From an uncultured Bacteriovoracaceae bacterium (lineage in GTDB: Bacteria; Bdellovibrionota; Bacteriovoracia; Bacteriovoracales; Bacteriovoracaceae): a stretch of DNA of 64,000 nt. Shown piece by piece: positions 1-7,635 of the stretch (within the stretch, counting starts at the first letter, position 1; every line of letters begins with the position of its first letter). The position numbers were made by a program, and so were the translations under genes. A model generated the notes under the pieces. That model worked only from the letters and a program-made list of their open reading frames with translations, had not been told where the DNA came from and ran no database searches. The stretch lies in assembly GCA_938017795.1 (NCBI GenBank), contig CALIJZ010000020.1, forward strand, positions 1 to 64,000, written 5' to 3'.

Positions 1-1
1 T

Positions 2-217
2 AATCCAACTCCTAATCCAACTCCTAATCCAACTCCTAATCCAACTCCTAATCCAACCCCTAATCCAACACCTAATCCAACTCCTAATCCAACACCAGTA
101 CCAACTCCTAATCCAACCCCTAATCCAACACCTAATCCAACTCCTAATCCAACACCAGTACCAACTCCTAATCCAACACCTAATCCAACTCCTAATCCAA
201 CTCCAGTACCAACACCA
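2..217 (+). repeat. 12-bp in-frame tandem repeat (NPTP) with a 60-bp higher-order unit
   Basis: The unit AATCCAACTCCT recurs about 18 times with third-position changes (CCC, ACA, ACC) and a GTACCA variant. Bases 61-120 and 121-180 are the same 60-base block differing only at one base (119 versus 179). This shows recent block duplication on top of the older 12-mer array. The array is wholly coding, in phase with the protein. The left boundary is not seen. Confidence 0.9.
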
Positions 218-406
218 GCTCCTATAGGACCTTCTCCAACTCCGGGCCCGACACCTATTGGAACTTCATGTGTCGATGATGGAGGTTGTACTGGATCAAA
301 CCAATGTTGTTGCTTTGGGCCTCCACATTCTTGTCAGATAGATGAAGGTACTACTGGTGGTGTTAGTGGGCATTGTCAAAATGGTGGACCAAGCGTTTGT
401 ATATAA
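2..406 (+). CDS. C-terminal part of a Pro/Asn/Thr-repeat, Cys-rich surface protein (5' end outside window)
   Basis: The reading frame is open from base 2 to TAA at 404-406, about 134 residues, and its start lies left of the window. The first ~72 residues are NPTP tetrapeptides with occasional VPTP and APIG variants, a proline-rich extended stalk. The last ~45 residues form a compact Cys-rich tail with eight cysteines, including a CCC run, and many Gly. Low-complexity Pro/Thr stalks joined to disulfide-rich modules are typical of secreted or surface proteins, so an exported adhesin or spacer role is inferred. No known domain is recognised. The stop is followed by a 314-base gap, so it is probably the last gene of its unit. 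Confidence 0.7.
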   Translation, partial: NPTPNPTPNPTPNPTPNPTPNPTPNPTPNPTPVPTPNPTPNPTPNPTPNPTPVPTPNPTPNPTPNPTPVPTPAPIGPSPTPGPTPIGTSCVDDGGCTGSNQCCCFGPPHSCQIDEGTTGGVSGHCQNGGPSVCI

Positions 407-713
407 GCAGAAATTAGAGAAATATTTGTTCTAGTCTTCATAATTCACTGTAATTATTCGTAAATTGTATTGACTGACATTACAAAGTTATTTGCTTACT
501 TCTTATCTATTTAAGAAGGCGGAAGATTTCAAAGGGCTTGAACAAATCTTTTAGCTATCTTTTTTTTAATGATCGTTTGTATGCTAAAGAAACTTCTATG
601 AGCTAAATAAATACGATCGATCATTAATGTTTTTAAAGATTTCTTTTCAAGTTTAAGATTTTAATTACTTTGATGTTGTGCTAGAAAAGCTTTTAAAAAT
701 GAATAACAAAGAG
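407..713. other. Intergenic region with a 10-bp inverted repeat
   Basis: No ORF of note. TTAATGATCG (566-575) and its exact complement CGATCATTAA (618-627) form an inverted repeat separated by 42 bases. The left arm follows a run of seven T. This could be an operator, a weak terminator for the upstream gene or part of a leader; I cannot decide. A clear ribosome-binding site (AAGAGGAG) sits just before the gene at 721. Confidence 0.45.
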
Positions 714-720
714 GAGCTTA

Positions 721-1884
721 ATGAAAAGCAAGAGAACAAATGTACTAATTTTTTTATTAATGACTATGAATTTATTGCCAGCATTTGCAATACAGATTGA
801 GGACTATACCTTTCCTGATAGTTCATTCTCTGAAGCATTTATCGGTGGACAGTTTAATTCTAAAACAGGAAATCAAGATCAAATGAGCTACGATGTATTA
901 TTACAAGGTAATTATGATTACAGTAATACTTCTTTAGCAAAAAACTTTTTTATAAACTTAAATGGTAAAACTGATTCAAGTAAAGGACCAAATAGTGGCG
1001 ACAAGTCGGTTGAGAACACAATAATTGACTTAGACCTTAGATACGATAAATACCTTAAACCTACTTCAAAATTTTTCTTTTATGGAGCTGGGGATACTAC
1101 TTATGACAGTAATCAAAAAGAATTATTTGCTAAAATTGGTGCTGGAGCTGGATATGGACGAGTTATAAACGCTACACCTTTAGCAAAAGCTATAAGAATT
1201 GCAGAAGAGCTGATGGAGCATTCTATTTTATCTTCTATGCCCAGTGATGATCAGTTAGTTAAGTTGGCTCAAGTTATTGATAATGAAAATCAATATAGAA
1301 GTAATTTTGGAGCTGAAGAGTATGAACCTAAATGGTACGAAGCGATGGAAAAGGAATTAGCAGGATCGTTAGCTAAAAATGGCTTAGGAGCTGCTGGAGC
1401 ACTTCATATTCAAAGAGTTTTGATTGACGAGCCTATTAGTGTGAGAAAGCATGGATGGTTTGTAAGGTCAGGACTCGGATATATTATCAATCAATTTAAT
1501 GGTTCAGATAGTGATGTAACTCTCGATGTAGAATTTAATTATGCCAAACCTTTTGGTTTAAAAACTCAGTTTGAAAATACTTTTAATTTCTCTAAAATCT
1601 TAGGAGATGAAGGTTATTTTGCTTCTAATTTAATGACTTTAACTTATGAGATTTCTGATAGGGTAGATTGGGAAAACTCGTTGAATTTATCACTCATAAA
1701 ACCTGCTTCAAGTAAATCAAATTGGACAAATGTTCTTGGAACAACATTTAGATATTACTTAACTAATAAATTAAACTTAGAAGCTAGTCTTACAGCTACT
1801 CAGTTTGCTGATGGTGTTGATAATAATGGAAATGATGATATAGAACTTGCGACATTATTTGGAATAAATTACAGATTAAAATAA
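721..1884 (+). CDS. Probable outer-membrane beta-barrel protein with an inserted helical block
   Basis: 387 residues with a Sec signal peptide (positive start, hydrophobic core, cleavage near AFA at 22-24). Alternating hydrophobic/polar strands follow, and the protein ends in a strand finishing NYRLK, as barrel proteins do. The strand pattern resembles DUF481 (YdiY-like) proteins. About residues 150-240 are unlike a barrel: after GAGAGYGRV comes a helical, charged stretch, then strands resume at HGWFVRSGLGYI. A periplasmic plug or lid is a reasonable guess. Start ATG has AAGAGGAG 5 bases upstream. It stands alone and is followed by a strong terminator. Ligand unknown. Confidence 0.6.
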   Translation: MKSKRTNVLIFLLMTMNLLPAFAIQIEDYTFPDSSFSEAFIGGQFNSKTGNQDQMSYDVLLQGNYDYSNTSLAKNFFINLNGKTDSSKGPNSGDKSVENTIIDLDLRYDKYLKPTSKFFFYGAGDTTYDSNQKELFAKIGAGAGYGRVINATPLAKAIRIAEELMEHSILSSMPSDDQLVKLAQVIDNENQYRSNFGAEEYEPKWYEAMEKELAGSLAKNGLGAAGALHIQRVLIDEPISVRKHGWFVRSGLGYIINQFNGSDSDVTLDVEFNYAKPFGLKTQFENTFNFSKILGDEGYFASNLMTLTYEISDRVDWENSLNLSLIKPASSKSNWTNVLGTTFRYYLTNKLNLEASLTATQFADGVDNNGNDDIELATLFGINYRLK

Positions 1885-1894
1885 CACAATACTT

Positions 1895-1943
1895 ATCATA
1901 GACCTAGGTCTTTTACCTGACCTTGGGTCTATGATTCTTTTAT
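1895..1943 (+). terminator. Intrinsic terminator after the barrel protein
   Basis: ATCATAGACC (1895-1904) pairs with GGTCTATGAT (1926-1935), and an inner AGGTC/GACCT stem extends the hairpin. A T-rich tail (TCTTTTATT) follows. It lies 10 bases after the stop codon at 1884. Confidence 0.75.
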
Positions 1944-2320
1944 TATGATCCTCAATATTCTCATTTTAAGGCTGACTTTATAGTTAGTTATTAAAAAAGT
2001 GGAAGAAAGATTTTTGAACTAGTTTCTCAATTAACTTAAAGTACATTCGAAGTCATTTTGATATAGTATACGTTTTTGTAATGATCTTTGCTTATTTAAA
2101 ATTTCAAGAACCTTTAGAGATTGATCAAAAGGTGAGACTTGTAATTGAAGAGCCAATAAGCTTACTTTTTATTTCAAGAAGAAGAAATAATTATTAAATG
2201 GATTGGGATATAATTTTAAACTCTATACTCTAAATTATTGAGCTTCCAGACTATATCTCAAAAGATTCCTTGATATATAGTTAAATTCCCTAATACTTAT
2301 AAGGAGTAGGTTAAAAAAAT
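1944..2320. other. Intergenic region with one doubtful 38-codon ORF
   Basis: Nearly 390 bases without a supported gene. A short ORF at 2081-2197 on the plus strand (ATG to TAA, 38 codons, rich in charged residues and ending RRRNNY) has no ribosome-binding site and no recognisable family. It could be a decayed gene or chance. The right end must hold the promoter for the catalase-like gene, but no clear -35/-10 pair stands out. Confidence 0.4.
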
Positions 2321-2329
2321 GGAGGACCT

Positions 2330-3502
2330 TTGAAGAAAAAACTATATTCTTTTTTCTTATTATTAATATTTATTTCTTGCTCCAACTTAAATAGTTATAG
2401 AACAACGAGCTCTATTTTTGAAAACAACCTTGATCCTAAATTTGAAGAGTATGAAGGAGGATCACAACTCCATGAAAAAAGAATCCACAAAAAAATTATA
2501 GATTTCTCAATTCAAATGTTGGAAAAAAACCAACCGAAATATAAAAATATTCCAAGAGATGCTCATGCAAAATCCCATGGTTGTTTAAAAGCTAGCTTTG
2601 AAGTCGATAATCAATTTATCAAGGCACAACATCGTAAAGGAGTTTTTGCTCTGAATCGAAAGTACGATGCATTAATTAGATACTCTAATAATGATCACCT
2701 TCCATTTCGAAAAGATAAAGGGCTAGACTTAAGAGGAATGGCGATAAAAATCTTTGGTGTCCCAGGAGAAAAGATCGGAGCAAATATCGAACATGAGGAA
2801 GTACAAGATTTTTTAATGTATGGGAGTAAGACTTTCTTTATTAAAAATAATGCAGATTATATTGGTTTTGTCCGTAGTTTGAGAGATGAAAATTCTGTAT
2901 CAACACTTTTGAAAGAACAACCTCGAGCTGCAGTGAGAACAGTTTATGCTCAAGCTAAACTTCTTTGGAAGAAGAATCCGTTTTCAATAAAATACTTTAG
3001 TGCAACACCTGTAAGACTAGGACGTTTAGAAGATGAAAACAGAAGTGCTATGAAATATGGGGTTTACCCTTGTAAGAGTAATAAAGTAAAAAATATTTCT
3101 GGAAAAAAGCGACATGATTATATGAGAGAAAATTTAATTCATACTTTAGAGCAATCTCAAAAGATATGTTTGGAGTTTAGAATTCAAACTCAAGATTACC
3201 CTGAGGTAATGCCTATTGAAGATGCTACTGTAAAATGGCCGGAAAAACCTTCTCTACCTATGAAGTTTAATCTTTCAAGAAGCTTTTCTCCATATAAGAA
3301 AGTCGCGACAATTAATATTGAGTATGCTGATAATGTCGATATAAGCTCTGGCCAACGTAGAGACTTGTGTGAACATGCTTCTTTTTCTCCTTGGAATTCT
3401 TTAATTGAGCATAAACCTTTAGGCCGAACAATGAGAATGAGAAGAGATGTTTATAAAGCAATTTCAGATTTTAGAAGATCAAAAAATATGATTGGAAAAT
3501 AG
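2330..3502 (+). CDS. Catalase-like haem lipoprotein
   Basis: 390 residues. The N-terminus is a lipoprotein signal peptide with Cys17 in IFISC. The rest matches the catalase-related (SrpA-like) family: HAKSHG with the candidate distal His79, the LRGMAIKIFG segment and a TPVRLG...AMKYG block. The C-terminal CEHASFSPWNSLIEHKPLG is followed by RRDVYKAISDFRR, whose Tyr375 matches the axial haem ligand position. Such short proteins bind haem and may break down peroxide; a lipid-anchored form would act at the cell envelope. TTG is the start because GGAGGA lies 3 bases before it. The upstream ATG at 2319 stops after four codons. Confidence 0.8.
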   Translation: MKKKLYSFFLLLIFISCSNLNSYRTTSSIFENNLDPKFEEYEGGSQLHEKRIHKKIIDFSIQMLEKNQPKYKNIPRDAHAKSHGCLKASFEVDNQFIKAQHRKGVFALNRKYDALIRYSNNDHLPFRKDKGLDLRGMAIKIFGVPGEKIGANIEHEEVQDFLMYGSKTFFIKNNADYIGFVRSLRDENSVSTLLKEQPRAAVRTVYAQAKLLWKKNPFSIKYFSATPVRLGRLEDENRSAMKYGVYPCKSNKVKNISGKKRHDYMRENLIHTLEQSQKICLEFRIQTQDYPEVMPIEDATVKWPEKPSLPMKFNLSRSFSPYKKVATINIEYADNVDISSGQRRDLCEHASFSPWNSLIEHKPLGRTMRMRRDVYKAISDFRRSKNMIGK

Positions 3503-3509
3503 ATTTTTT

Positions 3510-4364
3510 TTAAATCTGTTTATTTTCTTGTTCTTGATTTTTACATTCTTGATCTGCTAATTGAAGAATATAGGAAATCTTAGTACTACGAACTTCACTA
3601 TCATCAATAATTATTGGATTTTGATTTGGTGAGAAAAACGTCGTCGATGTGATTTCTCCATTTAACTTATTATAGATCCAGATCTTCCAATCTCTTTCCT
3701 TAAATGGTCCAAGAACAGCTCCATCTCTACTATCTCCAAGCTCACGAGCTTGTACCCATTGACCATAATAAAATGTTTCATCTTTTTTCTCATTTCTAGC
3801 TTTTACACTCACTTCTTTTTCTTCATCAGAGACTATCAAGTCGTCTTCAAACTCATTACCATAAGTAAAGATCTTCCAAAAAGTTTTATGAGTTCTAGCT
3901 TTAGCATCCTCAACAGTATGAAATAAAGTTAAGCTCAATCCATCACTACCATTATAAAAGAATACACTACTAGTTTTGTTATTAACTTCTTGAGGACCTT
4001 TCAGAGGAAGGTCTAAGTCTATTTGATAATTTTTTTGAGCATCTTTATCACCTAGAAATGGTTTTATCGTTCCTTTAAGCATATCTTTATCTTCAATTAT
4101 TCCATTGTTATTCGTGTCTAGCCAAACTTCGATATCATTTTTGCAGATTGTCGTTGTAGTTGTGGTCGTTGTGGTTGTCGTCGTAGTAGTTGTTGCTAAA
4201 GTTGTAGAAGTAACTTTGGTAGTACTACTAGTAGAACTCGTTTGTAATGGTACCTTTGGTTTTTGTGAATTTTGTTCTCCATTTTGAACTCGTCCAACGG
4301 CGACAGCAGTGTTTTTGGACATACAACTAATAAAAGTCAAAACAATAAGTAGAGTAATTTTCAT
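3510..4364 (-). CDS. Lipoprotein with a poly-threonine stalk, function unknown
   Basis: 284 residues. The signal peptide ends in the lipobox FISC (Cys14). A linker rich in Ser/Thr leads to 15 consecutive Thr (residues 58-72), then a globular domain beginning CKNDIEVWLDTNNNG. The DTNNNG(x)IED stretch looks like an EF-hand or dockerin-type calcium loop. The domain ends with a second Cys near the C-terminus that could pair with Cys74. I recognise no family. It converges tail-to-tail with the catalase-like gene (7-base gap) and diverges from rpoN. Confidence 0.6.
   Translation of the reverse strand: MKITLLIVLTFISCMSKNTAVAVGRVQNGEQNSQKPKVPLQTSSTSSTTKVTSTTLATTTTTTTTTTTTTTTICKNDIEVWLDTNNNGIIEDKDMLKGTIKPFLGDKDAQKNYQIDLDLPLKGPQEVNNKTSSVFFYNGSDGLSLTLFHTVEDAKARTHKTFWKIFTYGNEFEDDLIVSDEEKEVSVKARNEKKDETFYYGQWVQARELGDSRDGAVLGPFKERDWKIWIYNKLNGEITSTTFFSPNQNPIIIDDSEVRSTKISYILQLADQECKNQEQENKQI
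4149..4193 (-). repeat. Poly-Thr tract encoded by mixed ACN codons
   Basis: Fifteen successive Thr codons use ACA, ACG, ACT and ACC in irregular order, so the tract is not a simple trinucleotide run. Amino-acid identity rather than DNA slippage appears to be kept, as in O-glycosylated or flexible stalks. Read in the other direction it gives a meaningless poly-Val ORF. Confidence 0.8.
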
Positions 4365-4515
4365 AGATAAAATTATATATAATTCATTTACTTAGTTTAG
4401 GAACAGGAAAGTTCTTCTTATTTCAATCTTAGATAACTTTTTAGAATTATATGGAATAAGCCTTGAGATTCAACTAAGTTAGAAATATGTCGATACATGT
4501 GAGTAGGAGATATTT

Positions 4516-5964
4516 TTGAATATTAAGTTAAAACAATCATTAAAGCAGAGTCAACAACTCACAATGACTCCTCAATTGCAGCAGGCAATTAAGCTTTTAA
4601 CTCTTACACACTTAGAGATGACTAATGTTATTTCAGCAGAAATGGTTGAAAATCCAATGCTTGAAGAAATCGGAGGAGAGCGAGAAAACTCTGAAGTAGA
4701 GCAAGGTGATAAAGATTTAAAAGATATTGAAACTAAAGCTTCAGATTTTGAAGGTCCGGAGCTTGTTAGCAAAGATGATTTTGACTGGGAGAAATATCTC
4801 GCAAATAGTAACGAAAACTCTGGTGCTAAATCTATGGTTGGGCCAGCGAGCTCAGAAGATGCTCCTAATTATGAAAATATGGTCTCTAAAGATCAGAGTC
4901 TCTTAGATCACCTTGAATGGCAGGCTCGAATGCATGAATGGCCAGAGGGTGAATTAGTGATAGCCATTCATATTATTAATAATATAGATGATGATGGATT
5001 TTTAACTCAATCAGTTGCCGATTTAATTAAAGATAATAATTTAAAGATTACTCAAGAGCTAGGTTTGGACGTCTTAGCTACAATTCAGCGATTTGATCCG
5101 GTTGGATGTGGCGCAAAGGATACAAAAGAAGCTTTGATTATTCAGGCACGAGAACTATTTGGTGAATCTCCAGTTGTAGAGAAAATTATAGATTTTCACT
5201 TAGAAGATTTATACAAAAAGAAGTATCAAAAAATAGCTGAAGCAACTAAGTCATCTCTTGAAGCAGTCAAGCAAGCCGAACTTTCAATTATGACTTTTCA
5301 CCCACGACCTGGAAGGTTGATCTCAAGTGAGGTAACCCATTATATTGTTCCAGATATTTATGTAGTAGAGAATAATGGGAAATTTGAAGTTAAGCTAAAT
5401 GATGAAGGTGTACCGAGGCTTAGGATTTCTAAGTTATATAAAGATTTAATAAAAAATAAAGATGATGCCAATACTAAAGAATATGTAGAAGAAAAGTTAC
5501 GTAATGCACTTTGGTTATTAAAGTCAATTAGTAATAGACAGAAAACAATTGTAAAAGTTTCTGAAGCGATTATTAAATATCAACCGGACTTTTTTGTAAA
5601 AGGTTCAGAATATTTAAGGCCAATGATTTTAAAAGATATAGCAGCTGAAGTTGAAATGCATGAATCCACCATCTCAAGAGTAACAACAAATAAGTATATG
5701 CATACGCCACTAGGAACATTTGAGTTGAAATATTTCTTTAGCTCTGGTGTTGGAGGTAAAAATGGAGGCCTAGATATTGCTGCCGAAAGTTTAAAGTTAA
5801 AGATAAAAGGACTCATCTCTAAAGAAGATCCTGCTAGACCTTTATCGGATCAAAAAATTGCCACTTTGCTTGGAAATGTAGGTATAAAAGTTGCTCGAAG
5901 AACTGTCGCTAAGTATAGAGAATCATTAGGAATTCTATCATCTTCTCAAAGAAAAATACGTTAA
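4516..5964 (+). CDS. rpoN: RNA polymerase sigma-54 factor RpoN
   Basis: 482 residues, normal length. Region I is the Gln/Leu-rich opening (LKQSQQLTMTPQLQQAIKLL). An acidic region II lies at about 50-110. The core-binding and HTH region includes LRPMILKDIAAEVEMHESTISRV, and the C-terminus carries the RpoN box ARRTVAKYRESLGI. The product recruits RNA polymerase to -24/-12 promoters and needs enhancer-binding ATPases. Start is TTG with TAGGAGA 6 bases upstream; no ATG fits region I. It is followed by an hpf gene, a common rpoN neighbour. The region shared with the divergent lipoprotein gene (4365-4515) must hold both promoters. Confidence 0.97.
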   Translation: MNIKLKQSLKQSQQLTMTPQLQQAIKLLTLTHLEMTNVISAEMVENPMLEEIGGERENSEVEQGDKDLKDIETKASDFEGPELVSKDDFDWEKYLANSNENSGAKSMVGPASSEDAPNYENMVSKDQSLLDHLEWQARMHEWPEGELVIAIHIINNIDDDGFLTQSVADLIKDNNLKITQELGLDVLATIQRFDPVGCGAKDTKEALIIQARELFGESPVVEKIIDFHLEDLYKKKYQKIAEATKSSLEAVKQAELSIMTFHPRPGRLISSEVTHYIVPDIYVVENNGKFEVKLNDEGVPRLRISKLYKDLIKNKDDANTKEYVEEKLRNALWLLKSISNRQKTIVKVSEAIIKYQPDFFVKGSEYLRPMILKDIAAEVEMHESTISRVTTNKYMHTPLGTFELKYFFSSGVGGKNGGLDIAAESLKLKIKGLISKEDPARPLSDQKIATLLGNVGIKVARRTVAKYRESLGILSSSQRKIR

Positions 5965-6021
5965 TCCTTTATAATAAACATGTCTTGAAAACGCAGATAA
6001 TTAGCACGGAAGGGAGAGGCG

Positions 6022-6417
6022 ATGAGAGTAAAAACATGTTTTAAAAATTTAAAGACATCGAAGTTTTTAGATTTAAGAGTCAAAGAAGAAATCACAAAAA
6101 TTTCAGAAATCTATGGGAAACAATTAGATGTTAATGTAATTTTTTCTAAAAAAAGTTCTGGGAAATTTGAAACAAATATCACTTTAAAAGATAAAAAAAA
6201 TAAATATCATGCAACCAACAGTAATGGTAATGTTCTAATTGCTTTAAACGAGTCAATAGGAAAAGTGAAAAATCAATTACATAAAAAAAGAACAAAATAC
6301 AAAAATAGAATTAATAAAAGAAATCTAACAAATCCAAAAAGAACTGGACTCCTTAGGATGCTCAATGAAGAGCAATACGAAGGGGACCATTATCATGAGC
6401 TAGATCTGGTATCTTAA
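6022..6417 (+). CDS. hpf: Ribosome hibernation promoting factor (S30AE family)
   Basis: 131 residues with the beta-alpha-beta pattern of the S30AE/YfiA family. It opens with a strand, then the helix LDLRVKEEITKISEIYGKQ, strands DVNVIF and KFETNITL, and a basic helix KVKNQLHKKRTKYK that contacts 16S rRNA. The family blocks the decoding centre and promotes inactive 70S or 100S ribosomes in starvation. The tail is short, so this looks like the short form without a dimerisation domain. GGGAGAGG precedes the ATG. Position right after rpoN supports the call and suggests co-transcription. Confidence 0.8.
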   Translation: MRVKTCFKNLKTSKFLDLRVKEEITKISEIYGKQLDVNVIFSKKSSGKFETNITLKDKKNKYHATNSNGNVLIALNESIGKVKNQLHKKRTKYKNRINKRNLTNPKRTGLLRMLNEEQYEGDHYHELDLVS

Positions 6418-6418
6418 G

Positions 6419-6434
6419 CTCAAAACGTTTTGAG
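6419..6434. other. Perfect 16-bp palindrome just after hpf
   Basis: CTCAAAACGTTTTGAG reads the same on both strands and begins 2 bases after the hpf stop. It could be a protein-binding site or a small hairpin assisting the terminator 33 bases further on. Confidence 0.6.
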
Positions 6435-6467
6435 ACCACAGAAAATTTTGAGTCACATCAAAAGAAA

Positions 6468-6495
6468 AAAAGAGGGCAAGGATCGGCCCTCTTTT
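6468..6495. terminator. Bidirectional intrinsic terminator
   Basis: AAAAGAGGGC (6468-6477) pairs perfectly with GCCCTCTTTT (6486-6495) around an 8-base loop. T-rich DNA follows on the plus strand and an A-rich run precedes it, giving U-tails both ways. It closes hpf and the convergent 84-residue gene. Confidence 0.9.
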
Positions 6496-6500
6496 CTTTT

Positions 6501-6755
6501 CTACTTATGACAGCATGAATCATCATGATCGTGTATTTCTTCATCAAGGCTTTGGAGATATTCTTTTTTTTGTTCACTCGAAACACTTAGCTCGCTTAGT
6601 AGAGTTTCAGGAAGTCCAGGCTTTATAAAAACAAATTCGATTCCCATTTGTTCTAACTTTGCAGCAAATTCATAGGCTTCATGGGCTTCAGAGTTTAGAC
6701 ATTCAAATAAAACACTATTATCTTCTTTATTTAAAATTTTGATTTGATTACTCAT
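6501..6755 (-). CDS. Small protein with His/Asp/Cys tail, unknown
   Basis: 84 residues, cytoplasmic, no signal or membrane segment. An N-terminal alpha/beta portion (strands IKILN, FVFIKP; helix AHEAYEFAAKLEQMG) ends in a metal-binding-looking tail HDHDDSCCHK. No family is recognised. Coding is credible: it ends at a shared terminator, has typical codon use and starts at ATG facing the divergent gene at 6799 across 43 bases. Confidence 0.55.
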   Translation of the reverse strand: MSNQIKILNKEDNSVLFECLNSEAHEAYEFAAKLEQMGIEFVFIKPGLPETLLSELSVSSEQKKEYLQSLDEEIHDHDDSCCHK

Positions 6756-6798
6756 TAGACTTGATCATAATTCAAAACTTAGATATAAGAAAGTCGTA

Positions 6799-7128
6799 AT
6801 GAAGCATTTAGAAACACTTTTATATCTCAACCCTAATAAGATCGAGAATTCATTATTCAATACCTTTTTAGCTAAAGAATTCAAAATATACTCTTATGAT
6901 AATATTGATGAGTTATCAGAATACATTATCTCTGATTTGGATTGTGATTTAATCCTTGTCTCTGAAGATATTTTAAGTCTTGAGAAGTTTGAGAACTTTT
7001 TTGAAGGAAGGCACAACTTAGTTGTCATGAGTGAATCCGAACATATTAGCATTAAGACTCTAAAACTTCCTATAATGGGCCTAGAGTTAAAAGAAAAATT
7101 AATTGAGATTTATAATAAATTAAAATGA
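6799..7128 (+). CDS. Small alpha/beta protein, possibly a degenerate receiver-like fold
   Basis: 109 residues. Alternating helices and strands (DLILVSEDIL, NLVVMSE, LKLPIMG) recall a CheY-like receiver that has lost its Asp/Lys signature; this is weak. There is no Shine-Dalgarno before the ATG. A TATAAG box lies at 6784-6789, 9 bases upstream, so a leaderless transcript is possible. Its stop overlaps the end of the convergent gene by 9 bases. Confidence 0.5.
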   Translation: MKHLETLLYLNPNKIENSLFNTFLAKEFKIYSYDNIDELSEYIISDLDCDLILVSEDILSLEKFENFFEGRHNLVVMSESEHISIKTLKLPIMGLELKEKLIEIYNKLK

Positions 7129-7605
7129 TCGATATAGATATTTAGATCCATCCCAATAGGATTTACTAATAATTTTTCCATCAGGTATATTATCAGGATG
7201 ATTGACTACGATGATTTTACCACTTTTTTCAATATGAGTATCAGTTAGTTTGAACGTAAACCAAGGAATTGAGCTTAGATTATCTTGATCTAAACTCGTA
7301 TAAGCAATACCTAGTTCTTGAGTATCTGTTAAATGAATAATTCCTGACTCATTAGAAATTCCAAGATCTTTTGCTGAACAAAGCATACCATAAGATTTTT
7401 CACCTCTTAAAGTACCTATCTCAATTTTAGTACCACTTGGAAGAGTTGATCCAACCTGAGCTAAAATCGTCACCATTCCATCTTGAATATTACTTGCTCC
7501 GCAAACAACTTGAAATTTCTCTGAACCATTATCAACAGTGCATAATTTCAATTTTGATGCGTCAGGGTGTTTTTTTATTTCTAAAATTTTAGCTGTTACA
7601 ATCAT
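7120..7605 (-). CDS. Stand-alone tRNA-binding (EMAPII/PheT-N-type) OB-fold protein
   Basis: 161 residues. Residues 1-105 carry the tRNA-binding OB-fold as in the N-terminus of PheT and in YtpR: IVTAKILEIKKHPDASKLKLCTVD, then VVCGASNI, LRGEKSYGMLCSAKDLG. The last ~55 residues (ending YWDGSKYLYRSF) are an extension I do not recognise. Free copies may assist aminoacylation or act as RNA chaperones; the exact role is unknown. It lies downstream of hflX on the same strand (30-base gap), so co-transcription is likely. Confidence 0.75.
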   Translation of the reverse strand: MIVTAKILEIKKHPDASKLKLCTVDNGSEKFQVVCGASNIQDGMVTILAQVGSTLPSGTKIEIGTLRGEKSYGMLCSAKDLGISNESGIIHLTDTQELGIAYTSLDQDNLSSIPWFTFKLTDTHIEKSGKIIVVNHPDNIPDGKIISKSYWDGSKYLYRSF

Positions 7606-7635
7606 GAGTTAAATCTAGCAAATTAATCGAGGCTG

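Noticed and set aside
2-217. CRISPR-like regular repeats at the left edge
   Set aside because: The 12-base units are contiguous, without spacers, and in frame with a Pro-rich protein.
2081-2197. 38-codon ORF in the gap before the catalase-like gene
   Set aside because: No SD, no family and unremarkable composition; mentioned only as part of the intergenic description.
2319-2330. ATG at 2319 as start of the catalase-like gene
   Set aside because: It runs into TGA after four codons and overlaps the SD; TTG at 2330 continues into the lipoprotein signal.
4105-4287. Plus-strand ORF with a poly-Val run
   Set aside because: It is the reverse reading of the poly-Thr tract in the lipoprotein gene; no ribosome-binding site or domain supports it.
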